Below, piece by piece: positions 43,985 through 57,185 of a stretch of DNA of 63,075 nt (the stretch's first letter is position 1; the number at the start of each line of letters is the position of its first letter). The notes below the pieces were generated by a model. It was not told the origin of the DNA. It saw only the letters and a program-made list of their open reading frames with translations, and searched no databases. A program made the translations under genes and the position numbers. Location: positions 1 to 63,075 of the forward strand of contig NZ_BOOU01000064.1 of assembly GCF_016863395.1 (NCBI RefSeq). The letters are read 5' to 3'. The DNA is from Sphaerisporangium rufum (GTDB taxonomy: Bacteria; Actinomycetota; Actinomycetes; Streptosporangiales; Streptosporangiaceae).

Positions 43985-44319
43985 TCCGGCACCGACTGAT
44001 CCGGCTCGGGCGCGCCGGCCGAGGCGGCGGGAATGGCGGTCAGCAGCTCCCGGGGCTCGCCCCGGTGCCAGAAATCGATGATCGTGGCCGCCGCCCGGTC
44101 CGGCGTGAAGTCGTCGCGCCCCTCCGGCCCGAAACAGCCCGCCGCCACCAGCGCGGCGACCAGCGGGTCGTCGCCCGGCAGGGTCTCGGCGAAGCAGGCC
44201 GCGTCCAGCAGCGCCACCGCGCAGCGCGCGTTGAACTCGCCGTCTCCGCTCTGCACCCGGTCCAGCCGCCAGCGGGCGCGGGCGCGCAGATGGCCGGCCA
44301 GCGAGTCGATCGTCCCCAC
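43981..44319 (-). CDS. Hypothetical protein
   Basis: 112 residues, not recognised. Mostly helical, with LRARARWRLDRVQSGDGEF, two Cys in VALLDAACFAETLPGD and AAGCFGPEGRDDF. No membrane segment or signal. GTG at 44319 has AAGGA upstream with good spacing, supporting a real gene. It is convergent with the redoxin gene (4-nt overlap of stops) and divergent from the carbonic anhydrase. Confidence 0.6.
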   Translation of the reverse strand: MGTIDSLAGHLRARARWRLDRVQSGDGEFNARCAVALLDAACFAETLPGDDPLVAALVAAGCFGPEGRDDFTPDRAAATIIDFWHRGEPRELLTAIPAASAGAPEPDQSVPD

Positions 44320-44445
44320 GATGAGATCCTTCCACGGTCGTCACGCTGTGTCAGGACATGATCCCTGTTCGCGACCGCATGCCGCCGCGGGCTTTGCGAA
44401 TCCCATTCCAACCGCCCCGGCGGGTGTGGCGAAAACCGCATCAGG

Positions 44446-44451
44446 CAACAT
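44446..44451 (+). promoter_or_regulatory. -10-like CAACAT for leaderless carbonic anhydrase transcript
   Basis: CAACAT then 7 nt then ATG at 44459. Poorer match to TANNNT than the other cases; a GTGTGG 16 nt upstream could be a weak -35. Confidence 0.35.
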
Positions 44452-44458
44452 CGTTGGT

Positions 44459-44959
44459 ATGACCAGTGCCTTTCACGACCTGATCGCCGCCAACGAGGAC
44501 TACGCCCGCTCGTTCCAGGACTCCGGCCTCAGCGGACGCGCCGCGCGCTCGCTGGCGGTGGTGACGTGCATGGACTCTCGTATCGACCCGTTGAAGCTGC
44601 TCGGCCTCCAGCCGGGTGACGCCAAGATCATGCGAAACGCGGGCGCCCGCGTCACCGACGACGTGCTGCGCACCCTGGTACTCGCGGTGTACCTGCTCGG
44701 CGTGGACCGGGTCCTGGTGATGCCGCACACCGACTGCCGGATGGCCAAGTCGACCGACGAACAGGTCCACGATCTCATCAGCGAGGAGTACGGCGTGGAC
44801 ACCCGCAGCCTGGAGTTCCACACGGTGGGCGACCAGGACGCGGCGCTGCGCCGCGATCTGACACGTATCCGCACCTATCCGTACCTGCCGGAGCGGCTGG
44901 CCGTCGGCGGTGCGATCTACGACGTGCACTCCGGCAAGTTGATGCCCGTCGACATGTGA
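44459..44959 (+). CDS. Beta-class carbonic anhydrase
   Basis: 166 residues. Zinc ligands are visible in VVTCMDSRIDP (Cys, with the Asp-Arg dyad) and VMPHTDCRM (His-x-x-Cys), and ILRNAGAR-type sequence is present as KIMRNAGARVTDD. It interconverts CO2 and bicarbonate in the cytoplasm, supplying bicarbonate to carboxylases such as the acyl-CoA carboxylase. The small size fits the Rv1284-like subgroup. Start by -10 spacing. Confidence 0.93.
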   Translation: MTSAFHDLIAANEDYARSFQDSGLSGRAARSLAVVTCMDSRIDPLKLLGLQPGDAKIMRNAGARVTDDVLRTLVLAVYLLGVDRVLVMPHTDCRMAKSTDEQVHDLISEEYGVDTRSLEFHTVGDQDAALRRDLTRIRTYPYLPERLAVGGAIYDVHSGKLMPVDM

Positions 44960-44968
44960 CCCGTCCCC

Positions 44969-44990
44969 GGCGCCGGCCACGGCCGGCGCC
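44969..44990. terminator. Terminator between carbonic anhydrase and parE
   Basis: GGCGCCGGCC (44969-44978) pairs perfectly with GGCCGGCGCC (44981-44990), with only 2 nt between. It lies between convergent genes. Confidence 0.7.
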
Positions 44991-45050
44991 CCGTCACCCC
45001 CGGTCCGGCCCCGGCGCTCCGGAGCCCGGGCCCGGCGCCGGCGGCGACGA

Positions 45051-47135
<2,085 letters not shown>

Positions 47136-47280
47136 CGAGTATCGAACAAGTGTGCGTAGTCTACCGTTTGCGATGTTCCGCCGAGCTTAAGGGTGCCATC
47201 ACCGGCGCCGTCCGCGTCATGTGTGAGCCGTCTCAGGTCACTTAACGACACATTCCGCTCTGGGCGTATCCGTTCGGCGA

Positions 47281-47361
47281 TTGGGAACGTCCGCGTCGGG
47301 TTAGATGTTGAGCCAAGTGACTGACGCCAAACTCCCCACGTCAGTGGGGTGACCCGAAAGG
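47281..47361 (+). promoter_or_regulatory. Promoter and folded leader of the DUF7455 gene
   Basis: TTGGGA (47281-47286) and TAGATG (47302-47307) form a weak promoter with a short 15-bp spacer. The leader can form two mutually exclusive hairpins: ACTGACG/CGTCAGT (47320-47326 with 47339-47345), or CCCCAC/GTGGGG (47334-47339 with 47344-47349). The ribosome site GAAAGG (47356-47361) follows directly, so folding could affect translation. The upstream part of the gap (47136-47280) serves parE. Confidence 0.4.
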
Positions 47362-47367
47362 CGATAC

Positions 47368-47595
47368 GTGACTGGAGCTCTCGCCCCCACCAAGCCGCTC
47401 ACGGCTCGGGACCGCTGCGACCGCTGCGGTGCCCAGGCCTACATCCGCGCGTCCCTCCCCATGGGCGGGGAGCTGCTGTTCTGTGCCCACCACGGGCGTC
47501 GGCACATCGCGGCGCTGCGCGACAAGGGTGCCGACATCCAGGACGAGTCGGCGCGTCTGAGCGAAACCCCCAACTCGAACACGAGCGAGCGGTGA
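47368..47595 (+). CDS. DUF7455 small zinc-ribbon-like protein
   Basis: 75 residues. RCDRCGAQAYIRASLPMGGE followed by LLFCAHHGRRH gives a Cys-x-x-Cys...Cys-x-His-His metal site, and the tail is disordered. The family is found beside topoisomerase IV and principal sigma genes in actinobacteria; function unknown. GTG start with GAAAGG 6 nt upstream. A small GTGAG/CTCAC hairpin follows the stop. Confidence 0.85.
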   Translation: MTGALAPTKPLTARDRCDRCGAQAYIRASLPMGGELLFCAHHGRRHIAALRDKGADIQDESARLSETPNSNTSER

Positions 47596-47724
47596 GCTGA
47601 GCCTCACCCTCCTGATCCCATAACCGAGCGTCAACCTCATAGCGATCGCGGCGATCTCGGCCGGCGCCCGTCCCGGTGCCGTCCCGAAGGTCGCCGTGTC
47701 GCGTTACGGCCGGCTGCGGGGTCC

Positions 47725-48498
47725 TCATCGGCCGTCCTGGCGGTCCGCGGGCCCGCCGACCCGGTAGTGGTACCCCCCGGAGCGTACGAAGCCCTCCGTG
47801 GCGTACAGGGCGCCGGCGGCGGCATTGGCCTCGGTGACCAGCAGGTAGGCCCGGGCGGCGCCGTGCTGCCGGCCGCGGGCCAGCAGCGCGCGCAGCACGG
47901 CACGGCCGAGCCCCTGCCGGCGGTAGGCGGGCAGCGTGGCCATGCAGTAGACGCCGAGGGCGTCACCCTGCGGCACGCCCCGGCCCACCGCCACCGGTCG
48001 CCCGTCCCGCCACACGGCCGCGTACCAGGCGGGCACGCCCGACACGATCCGGGCGGCCATCGGCAGGCCGGGCGCGTCGTACCGGCCGTCCACCGACCAC
48101 CAGGCCGCCAGCCACGCATCGTCCGGCCGGTCGGTGATGGTCACCGCCGGGTCCGGGTCCGGGGCCGGGGCTGCCGCCGCCAGGACCGCGGGCGGCGCCA
48201 CCAGGCAGCCGGTCGGATCGACCGGCCGGTAGCCGCGCCGGGCCAGCAGCGCGTCCAGCGCCGGCGGCGCGGACGGGCCGATGGAGAACACGCAGGGCAG
48301 CCCGCGTGCCGCGTAGAACTCCTCCGCGGCCCGCACCGCGCCCGCGAGATCGGCGGGTTCGGCCAGCGGCAGCACCGAGTTGGCCCGCTTGGTCACCCCG
48401 CCGGCGTGGCGCAGCACCCAGCCGTCCCGCACCTCCTGGCCCGGAGCCGGCCACGCCTGGTGGACCAGCCGGTCGAAGTCGAGATCGGTCCCGATCAT
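47725..48498 (-). CDS. GNAT-family N-acetyltransferase
   Basis: 257 residues. The N-terminal half is a degenerate GNAT-like domain (GWVLRHAGGVTKRANSVLPL); the C-terminal half has the acetyl-CoA loop CMATLPAYRRQGLGRAVLRA and a TEANAAAGALYATEGF ending. Similar two-part proteins acetylate unknown small molecules or peptides. TAGGCT exactly 7 nt before the ATG suggests a leaderless transcript. Divergent from yaaA, sharing a 74-bp promoter region. Confidence 0.88.
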   Translation of the reverse strand: MIGTDLDFDRLVHQAWPAPGQEVRDGWVLRHAGGVTKRANSVLPLAEPADLAGAVRAAEEFYAARGLPCVFSIGPSAPPALDALLARRGYRPVDPTGCLVAPPAVLAAAAPAPDPDPAVTITDRPDDAWLAAWWSVDGRYDAPGLPMAARIVSGVPAWYAAVWRDGRPVAVGRGVPQGDALGVYCMATLPAYRRQGLGRAVLRALLARGRQHGAARAYLLVTEANAAAGALYATEGFVRSGGYHYRVGGPADRQDGR

Positions 48499-48505
48499 GC
48501 CTGCC

Positions 48506-48511
48506 AGCCTA
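48506..48511 (-). promoter_or_regulatory. -10-like TAGGCT for leaderless GNAT transcript
   Basis: Minus-strand TAGGCT, then 7 nt (GGCAGGC), then ATG. No separate ribosome site fits. Confidence 0.45.
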
Positions 48512-48558
48512 AAGCCCGCCAGGGGATCCGCGCACGCGGCGCTGACCTGGGTAAGGGC

Positions 48559-48564
48559 TAGTAT
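48559..48564 (+). promoter_or_regulatory. -10 TAGTAT upstream of yaaA
   Basis: TAGTAT lies 8 nt before the GTG start of yaaA, a near-leaderless spacing. It is a good match to the actinobacterial TANNNT consensus. Confidence 0.5.
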
Positions 48565-48572
48565 CGGGGTCC

Positions 48573-49334
48573 GTGCTCATCCTGCTGCCCCCGTCCGAGG
48601 GCAAGGCCGCCCGCGGGGACGGCCCGCCGCTTCGCCCGCGCTCCCTCGGCTTCCCCGAGCTCGCCGCCACCCGGGAGAAGGTGCTCGACGCGCTGGTCGC
48701 GGTGGCGACCGGCCCCGAACCGGCGGCGCTGGCCGTGCTCGGCCTGTCCCCCGGCCAGTCCGGCGAGCTCGCCGCCGACCGCGAGCTGCGCACCGCGCCC
48801 ACCCTGCCCGCCGGTCGGCTCTACACCGGCGTCCTGTACGACAACCTCGGCCTGGACACCCTGGACGCGGACGCCCGCCGCCGGGCCGAGCGGTCGGTGG
48901 TGGTGTTCTCCGCGCTGTGGGGCGCGCTGCGGCTCACCGACCGGGTGCCGCCCTACCGGCTGTCCATGGGCGTCCGGCTGCCGCCGCTCGGGCCGCTGGC
49001 GGCCTGCTGGCGGCCGGCGCTGGGCGAGGCGCTCGCCGCCCGGCGGGGCTTGGTCGTCGACCTGAGGTCCGCGACGTACGCCCAGGCGTGGCGGCCGGGA
49101 CCGCCCGCCGTGACGGTGCGCGTGCTGCGGGAGGCCGCCGGCGGGCGCACCGTTGTCAGCCACCAGGCCAAGGCCACCCGGGGCGCGGTGGCCCGCGCGT
49201 TGCTGGAGTCCGGCGCGAATCCGCGCACGCCGCGGGCGCTGGCCGGGCTGCTGGCCGATCTCGGCCACGCCGCCGAGCTCGGTCCGCCGCCGCGCGGCCC
49301 GGCCCCCTGGACCCTGGACGTGATCGTCAGCTGA
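48573..49334 (+). CDS. yaaA: YaaA-family peroxide stress protein
   Basis: 253 residues. The opening LILLPPSEGKA is the family hallmark, with LYTGVLYDNLGL, FSALWGALRLTDRVPPYRLSMG and the ATYAQAW and SHQAKATRGAVAR segments. In E. coli YaaA limits intracellular iron and protects DNA during peroxide stress by an unknown DNA-binding mechanism. The GTG start at 48573 follows TAGTAT by 8 nt. Its 3' end overlaps the convergent next gene by 8 nt. Confidence 0.9.
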   Translation: MLILLPPSEGKAARGDGPPLRPRSLGFPELAATREKVLDALVAVATGPEPAALAVLGLSPGQSGELAADRELRTAPTLPAGRLYTGVLYDNLGLDTLDADARRRAERSVVVFSALWGALRLTDRVPPYRLSMGVRLPPLGPLAACWRPALGEALAARRGLVVDLRSATYAQAWRPGPPAVTVRVLREAAGGRTVVSHQAKATRGAVARALLESGANPRTPRALAGLLADLGHAAELGPPPRGPAPWTLDVIVS

Positions 49335-50295
49335 CGATCTTCAGCCGGGAGCAGGCCTTGGTGTACTCCTTGCGCGCATCCCCCAGATGCGACCACGGCA
49401 TGGCGCTGAACCGGCCTCCGGTCCGTGCCAGGTGCCCGCGGGCCGGGCGGCGCATGTCGGCCAGGTAGAAGGCGGCGCCGAACGCGTTGTGCAACTCCAC
49501 CGTCCTTGGATGCGGGCCCTGGCCGCGCCCGTCGTGCCACCGGCCGGACGCCGCGGCGATCTCCCGCTGCACCTCGAACGAGTCCCACAGCCGCGAGCGG
49601 CTCACCTGCTCCCCGGACATGTGCTCGAAGTAGGCGATCGGCAGCAACCCCGACATCGGGTCCCCCGCGGCGGCGTGGGCCGCCGCCGTGCGGGCGAACG
49701 CCAGCATCTCCTGGCTCGTGCCGCCCCGGCCGGGGGACAGGCTGACCAGCCGGGCGACGGCGGTGGCGAACAGCCGCGGCGCGCGGACCACCGCCTCCTG
49801 GTAGATCGCCTCCCGCTCGGCCATCGGCCGTTCCAGCCCGGTGGCCAGCCATAACAGGCAGACCCACGGCACCGGATCGTCCGGCGTGAGCCGGGCCGCG
49901 GTGTGCAGGGGCGCCCGGGCGGACTCCATCGTGCCGCGGAACATGCCCAGCCGGTCCGCCTGCACGGCACGCGCCCGGGCGTCCGGCCTGATCTGCCAGG
50001 CCTCCTCGATCCGGGTCCTGGCCAGCCACAGCCACAGGTCGGGATCGGCGCGATCTCGGGCGACCAGGGTCTCGATGTGCCCGCTGAGACCGGCGGCCGC
50101 CTTTCCCAGCGCCTCGGCGCGCAGCGCGCGCACCTCGGGGTCCCCCCGGGAGCCGAGGAGAGCATGAACGGCCGGCTCGAGGTATCCCTGCCCCAGGGCC
50201 TGGACCGCCTCGTCGAGCACCGCATCCGTCCACGGACGATTCGCGATCGGTCGTGACCCCCGAGCACGAGCCTGATCCGCAGCGATCACACTCAT
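49327..50295 (-). CDS. Hypothetical helical-repeat protein
   Basis: 322 residues, not assignable to a named family. Almost entirely helical and rich in Ala/Arg, with TPR-like pairs (RADPDLWLWLARTRIEEAWQ, then AREAIYQEAVVRAPRLFATAV-like stretches), a MSGLLPIAYFEHMSGEQ segment and the C-terminal HLGDARKEYTKACSRL. Such proteins with an 'average over the day' arrangement recur near yaaA and sigA in streptomycetes, as far as I recall. TAGACT lies 8 nt before ATG 50295. Convergent with yaaA. Confidence 0.7.
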   Translation of the reverse strand: MSVIAADQARARGSRPIANRPWTDAVLDEAVQALGQGYLEPAVHALLGSRGDPEVRALRAEALGKAAAGLSGHIETLVARDRADPDLWLWLARTRIEEAWQIRPDARARAVQADRLGMFRGTMESARAPLHTAARLTPDDPVPWVCLLWLATGLERPMAEREAIYQEAVVRAPRLFATAVARLVSLSPGRGGTSQEMLAFARTAAAHAAAGDPMSGLLPIAYFEHMSGEQVSRSRLWDSFEVQREIAAASGRWHDGRGQGPHPRTVELHNAFGAAFYLADMRRPARGHLARTGGRFSAMPWSHLGDARKEYTKACSRLKIVS

Positions 50296-50303
50296 GCCGC
50301 GCG

Positions 50304-50309
50304 AGTCTA
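50304..50309 (-). promoter_or_regulatory. -10-like TAGACT upstream of the helical-repeat gene
   Basis: Minus-strand TAGACT, 8 nt, ATG. Consistent with a near-leaderless start. The remaining 50310-50494 is intergenic. Confidence 0.4.
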
Positions 50310-50494
50310 GGAGGCCACCGCGCCTCCGGCGCTACCGGCGGGTTACAGCCGTGTTAAGCGCTCTCGACGCCGGCCCGGCGGCGCACAGGGCCGGCGCCGC
50401 GCCCCCGGCCGCGGAAGGTGTCCCCGGAACGCGGCGAAGCGACCCCCGGTGCCGCCCGGCGGGGCGGCCCGGATGGTCGCTTCGAGGATGGCCG

Positions 50495-50518
50495 GGCTCC
50501 CGCCACGGGGCGGGAGCC
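50495..50518 (-). terminator. Terminator of the principal sigma factor gene
   Basis: GGCTCCCGCC (50495-50504) pairs perfectly with GGCGGGAGCC (50509-50518), loop ACGG. It lies 14 bp past the stop of the leftward sigma gene. Confidence 0.75.
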
Positions 50519-50531
50519 GGCGCCGGCGCGG

Positions 50532-52265
<1,734 letters not shown>

Positions 52266-52502
52266 GAACACCTCTCGAACGAACGCATGGTGAGAATGGA
52301 CCCAGGTACCCGCTAGGGGCGCTTGCTTCTTCTCGGTGGCGGCCCGTGCGAACCGCGACGCACCTGCCCAGCATTCTGGCATGACCCCGCAGTCCATACG
52401 GCCGCCTCACAACGGTTGCCCTCCACCCTAGGCCGACCGGAACAGTAGTGCGTACGGAAGCGGGTCACCGATACCCGAAAGCAACCCTTATGACTGTTTC
52501 AT

Positions 52503-54603
52503 TCAGTCACTCTTTGTGGCGGCCGGCACATGGACGGCGAGCACTGTGACGTCATCATCCTGCTCATACCCCGCCAGCATTCGATCTACCAGGAAGTCGA
52601 GCAACATGTGCGGATTTCCCAGCACCTCCTCCGGCGCCTCCCCGACGACCGAGCAAAGTTCTGCGAGTCCGGCGTCCAGTCCGCGCCGCCGGTTCTCCAC
52701 CAGTCCGTCGGAGTAGAGCACCGCGGTGTGCCCCGGCGGCACGCAGAACCGGAACTGCTTGCGGGTGGTCGGCCAGCCGAGCGGCGTGCCCGGCTCACCC
52801 TCCGACAGCACGGCGGTGCCGCTCGGCGAGACCAGCAGGGGCGGCGGGTGCCCGGCCAGCGCCAGGGTGCCCTCGCCGGTGCCCGGCTCGACCACCATGT
52901 ACGCCAGCGTCGTCACCTGCTCCTCTTCCTCGGTGGCGTCGAACACGCGGTCCAGGCCGGTCAGCACCGCGGCGGGCGGCGGGTTGGTCAGGGCCAGGGC
53001 GCGCATGGCGTTGCGGATGCGGCCCATGCCCGCCGCAGCCTTGACGCCCTTGCCCATGACGTCGCCCACCACCGCCGCGACCCGCGCGTCCTGCAGCACG
53101 AACGCGTCGTACCAGTCGCCGCCGACCTGGACGTGCCGGCTGCCGGAGCGGAAGCGCTGGGCCAGCGTCACGCCCGGGATCACCGGCAGCCGCTCGGGCA
53201 GCAGGCTGCGCTGCAGCGTCTCGGCGGTGCGGTGCTCGCGCTCGAACAGCGTGGCGCGCTCGACGGCCAGCGCGCACTGGCCGGCCAGGGCCTCCAGGAA
53301 GACGCCGTCCTCCTGCGAGATCTTCTGCGGGCGGGTGAACGCGAACCGCAGCGCGCCGAGGGCCCGGCCCGCGGCCAGCAGCGGCAGGCCGACCCAGGCA
53401 CGCTCGTCGGTGTGGCCGAGGAAGCCGGAGATGACCGACTCGTCACCGCCGGCCTCCACCAGCTGGTCGCGCAGGCTGTCCGGCGACTCGGCGAACACCG
53501 GCCGGCGGCTGTTCACCGCCATGGTCATCACGCTGGGCTGGGAGAGCGGAAGCTCCTCGCTGACCACGCCGGGAACATCCGGCATGCCACCGCTGTTGAT
53601 CAGTTTGAGCGCGGCACGGTCGGTGTCCAGCAAGGCCACCGCCGACCGGTCGGCGGCCAGCGCGGTGCGGCCGACGTCGATGATGACCTGGACGACCTGC
53701 TCGACGGTGAGCGCCTCGGCCAGGATGGCGGTGGCGCCCTGCAGGCGCGCGGTGCGCAGCGCGGCGGCGCCGAGCTGGTCGGTCAGCCGGCCGCGCATCT
53801 CCTCGGCCTCACGCTGCGGGGTGACGTCGCTGTTGGCGCCCACCCACTCGACCACCCGGCCGTGCCGGATGATCGGCACCGCCCGCACCTCGAAGTGCCG
53901 GTACCCGCTGGCCCGGGTGCGGACCCGGTAGCTCCACTCGAACATCGTGCGGCCGCGCAGCGCGTCGCGCCAGGCCTCCTCGGTGGCCGGCCGGTCGTCG
54001 GGATGCACGGCCTCCAGCCACCCGTAGGCCAGGTACTCCTCCAGGCTCTGACCGGTGATCGCCCGCCACTGCGGCGCGTCCTCCAGCACCGCCCCGGAGG
54101 GCGAGGTGATCCACACCAGCTGCTGCTGGGACTCCACCAGCGAGCGGTAGCGCTCCTCGCTGCGGCGCAGCTCCTCCTCGGTGAGCTGGCGCTCGGTGAC
54201 GTCCACGCCGAACAGCGCGACCCCGGCGACCTCCTGCTCGCCGCCGTGGATCGGGTAGAACGACAGGCTCCAGTGCCGCAGCTCGCCGGTCTGGGACATG
54301 CTGCGGAAGCGCTGGTCGCGGCCGGCGAGCGCGTGGTGCTCCTGGACGACCCGGCGCAACGCGGCGTCGATCAGCGCGGAGAGGTCGGCCGGAAGGATCT
54401 CGGCCGGGGTGTGGCCCACATGGTCGTCGGCGGACACCCCGCTGACGTCGGCGAAGCCCTTGGTTGACCCGGCGGAACCGGCCGGAGGTGTCGAAGAACG
54501 CGAACGCGAACGGCGCCTCGGCGAGCAGGCCCTGGAACAGGGCGGGGTCTGAGATGTCCACACCCGACTCCCGGGGACGGGGCACGGAGGTTTCGGCGCT
54601 CAT
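52503..54603 (-). CDS. PAS-PAS-GAF-SpoIIE PP2C phosphatase, frameshifted near the N-terminus
   Basis: Roughly 699 residues if the frame is restored. ATG at 54603 with GGAGGTG upstream encodes MSAETSV through RFRRVNQ; after position ~54463 the homology continues only in another frame (GFADVSGVSADDHVGH), as if one base were extra in AACCAAGG. The larger part holds a second PAS (SLVESQQQLVW, GWLEAVHPDDRP), a GAF domain and a SpoIIE phosphatase ([40 protein letters not shown]). Such proteins dephosphorylate anti-sigma antagonists in partner-switching. It is next to the principal sigma gene. A real mutation or a sequencing error are both possible. Confidence 0.8.
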
Positions 54604-55086
54604 GGTCGGCACCTCCGTCGCGTGCCAGGGTCTCCCACGAGGCACATCTCCATAACTGTGATCGGTAGGCCCAGAATCTGCACTACATCATGGGCGATGG
54701 GCACGCGCGGACGGAAGCCCCGGCCGCGATGCGGTCAACGCATCCTGTCAAAAAGGCACGGCGACACGCAGCGAGATCGGCCGACTTTCTCGCCCGGCAC
54801 CGCCCCGGCCGTTGGATCTGTGCCACTTCCGGCAAGCCCTCACCTTCCGCCTCCGCCTGGTCGGTCCCGCACGCCACCGCCGCGCGCCGCACGGCACGGC
54901 GCGCCCGAAAGCGCCCGGGGAGCCGGACCGCACGGTAACAGCTTCCCACAGGAGCGGCCCCAGGGTGCCGGATGCGCGACCCCGGACTCGCCGGGGCGGG
55001 GCTTGACACGGCCGCGATTCGGGATGGAATGGGGTACGCACGCTCCGCTCGCGGCACCGCCCGCGGGCCCTGCCGGTTCCTGGCTC
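54604..55086. other. Intergenic region without recognised gene
   Basis: 483 bp between the phosphatase and the small gene at 55087. Open frames on both strands are low-complexity shadows. I see no tRNA, repeat or convincing promoter, only a GAGATC-containing stretch near 54640. Confidence 0.4.
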
Positions 55087-55434
55087 ATGGAGGATGCGAA
55101 ACCGCCCATGCCTGCACTCGCCATGCGTTTCACCGGTGGATCCGCCGAATCGCGGCCGACCGGACAGCACCCGCCCGGCCAGCGAGCGACCGGGCCGGGC
55201 GATCTCGTCGGTGAGCGACTGTCCGGCGAATTCGCCACCGTTCCCGCCGAGACCGTACGGCGCTGCGTCGCCGACGTGCGCGCCTGCGCGGTCCACCTCG
55301 GCGTCGAGCCGACCGCCGCCACCGTCGAGCGCATCGCCCGCGAGCATCTGCGCGCCCTCGCCTCCTCGGTGCCGCTGGCCGGCGCCGGCGGCGCCCGGGA
55401 GCGATCATGGGCGGGCGAAGGTGACCGCCGGTGA
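55087..55434 (+). CDS. Small protein with a three-helix-bundle dimerisation-type domain
   Basis: 115 residues. The C-terminal ~60 (LSGEFATVPAETVRRCVADV, then AATVERIAREHLRALASS) resemble the actinobacterial three-helical bundle dimerisation domain of small regulatory proteins. The N-terminal half is low-complexity. ATG at 55087 overlaps a GGAGG, and a later ATG at 55108 follows that sequence, so the start is ambiguous. Function unknown; coding status moderately certain. Confidence 0.5.
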   Translation: MEDAKPPMPALAMRFTGGSAESRPTGQHPPGQRATGPGDLVGERLSGEFATVPAETVRRCVADVRACAVHLGVEPTAATVERIAREHLRALASSVPLAGAGGARERSWAGEGDRR

Positions 55435-55562
55435 CATGGATGTCGCCCGCGGGTGAGCCGGGCGCCTCCCGGCAGGTGAGCGGCGAGGATTTCGGGTAAC
55501 AGCGGGGTCACCGCCCGGCGTTCCGTGCATCGTTCGGCCCGGGAATGCGAGAGGGTAAGGGC

Positions 55563-57170
55563 GTGAGCCGCCGACGACGACGAGACCCCCGGGGCACCCA
55601 GCCACCGGACGACGTGTTCGCCGAAATGCTGCTGGCGGCCCGCGAGCTCCTCGCCGTGCGCTCGCCGCTGGACGCGGAGCTCATGGTGTCCGACATGCTC
55701 GGCGCCTGGTGGGGTCGCCGGCTGCGCCGGGGCGACGTGGAGGAGGTCCTCGGCGAGGGCCTGGTCGACTACGCCGCCAAGGCCGGCACCCCGGCCGCGC
55801 TGACGCTGCTGATCGCGGTGGCCTACCTCGGCACCTCCCGCCAGGCGGCCAAGGCCGAGGGCGCCGCGCTGGCGCTGATGGAGTCGGACGTGGCCCGGCC
55901 GCGCTGGGCCGACCGGGTGGGCGCGGTGAAGCCCCAGGGCTGCTACGTCTCCCGCGACGCCTACGGCGACGAGGACACCGTGGTGTGCACCTTCGCCTAC
56001 CGGGGCACGCCGGGCCCGCGGCCGGCCGATCCGGCACCGCTCGCCGGCGGGGACGACCCGCACGCCCTGGTGGTGGTGGTCGACTACAACATGGGCGGGA
56101 TGGCGCGAGACGCCTGGGTCTCCTCCGAGGTCGACCGGCTGCTGGAGAAGGCCGGGGTGGAGGCGGCCGGCGACCCGATGCTGGCCTTCCAGGAGCTGGA
56201 GCCGCAGCAGGCCAGGGCGCTGCTGGAGTTCGCGATGAAGGTCACCACCGAGTCCCTGGTGCGCAAGGGCCCGGAGCTGGTCAGCGACGGCTACAGCGCC
56301 TTCCACGCCTTCGCCCGGGCCCGGATCAAGGCCCTGCCCCCCGGCCGCAAGCGCCCGGCCCCGCTGCTCAGCGAGGCGCCCTACAGCCGCGACCGGCGGG
56401 CGATGCTGGCCGCTGAGTTCCTGGCCTCCGACGCGGCCGAGCACCTGTCGGACCCCTCGGCCGCCTCCCGGTGCGCCGACCACATCATCGACTACGGCTG
56501 CGACCGCGACTTCAACCGCCCGCTGCGGGTCAGCCCCACCAAGTGCCGCACGTTCCTGCTCGACTGGCTGCCGCGCAAGGTGCTGCTCGACCCGGCCGAG
56601 CAGGAGGCCATGCCGCACGTGCTGTCGTCGTGGGTGCGCTTCGCCGCGCGGCGCACCGGCCTGCCGGAGGAAGGGCTGAAGGCGACGCTGGACGCCGTCT
56701 GGGAGGCCACCGGCCGGTTCACCGAGGCCTACCGCGATCCGACGACCTTCGGCCTGGACCGCTCCCTGGTGCGGCGGCTGCTCCCGGACGGCGACCTGTC
56801 CGCGCTGCCCCGGCGGGCCTTCGCCTTCCCGTTCCTGGAGGGACTGCACGACGGGGTGGACCTGTCGGCGCTGCACCCGGCCGAGGACGCCGACCGGCGG
56901 GTGCTGCTGGAGATCGACCACGCCGCCGAGCGCGACCGGCCCGACTTCGCCGAGCACCTGGCCTGGCACGAGGAGATCGCCACCCGGTTGTGGGACGGCG
57001 ACCCCGACCAGATGTGGGAGGCGGCGCAGCGGCTGCTGGACCTCGGCCACGACCGGCACGAGGTGCTGCACGTGCTGATGGAGATCGCCGAGCGCATCGG
57101 CGACCACCCCGACGAGCTGGCCGCCGCGCTGGACGACATCGCCGACATCCCCGACGAGCCGCCCCGATAG
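55563..57170 (+). CDS. Conserved actinobacterial protein with DUF1841-like C-terminus
   Basis: 535 residues, soluble, not assigned a function. The N-terminal two-thirds is helical with ALVVVVDYNMGGMARDAWVS near 185, and it has segments MGGMARDAWVSSEVDRLL and SFMKVTTESLVRKGPELVS-like helices. The last ~80 residues (HEEIATRLWDGDPDQMWEAA, then LLDLGHDRHEVLHVLMEI) look like a DUF1841 domain. GTG at 55563 is preferred because GAGAGG is 8 nt upstream; ATG 55545 would add MREGKG. It is convergent with the ABC transporter operon, 15 bp apart. Confidence 0.72.
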   Translation: MSRRRRRDPRGTQPPDDVFAEMLLAARELLAVRSPLDAELMVSDMLGAWWGRRLRRGDVEEVLGEGLVDYAAKAGTPAALTLLIAVAYLGTSRQAAKAEGAALALMESDVARPRWADRVGAVKPQGCYVSRDAYGDEDTVVCTFAYRGTPGPRPADPAPLAGGDDPHALVVVVDYNMGGMARDAWVSSEVDRLLEKAGVEAAGDPMLAFQELEPQQARALLEFAMKVTTESLVRKGPELVSDGYSAFHAFARARIKALPPGRKRPAPLLSEAPYSRDRRAMLAAEFLASDAAEHLSDPSAASRCADHIIDYGCDRDFNRPLRVSPTKCRTFLLDWLPRKVLLDPAEQEAMPHVLSSWVRFAARRTGLPEEGLKATLDAVWEATGRFTEAYRDPTTFGLDRSLVRRLLPDGDLSALPRRAFAFPFLEGLHDGVDLSALHPAEDADRRVLLEIDHAAERDRPDFAEHLAWHEEIATRLWDGDPDQMWEAAQRLLDLGHDRHEVLHVLMEIAERIGDHPDELAAALDDIADIPDEPPR

Positions 57171-57185
57171 GGGCGGCGGCCGGGT

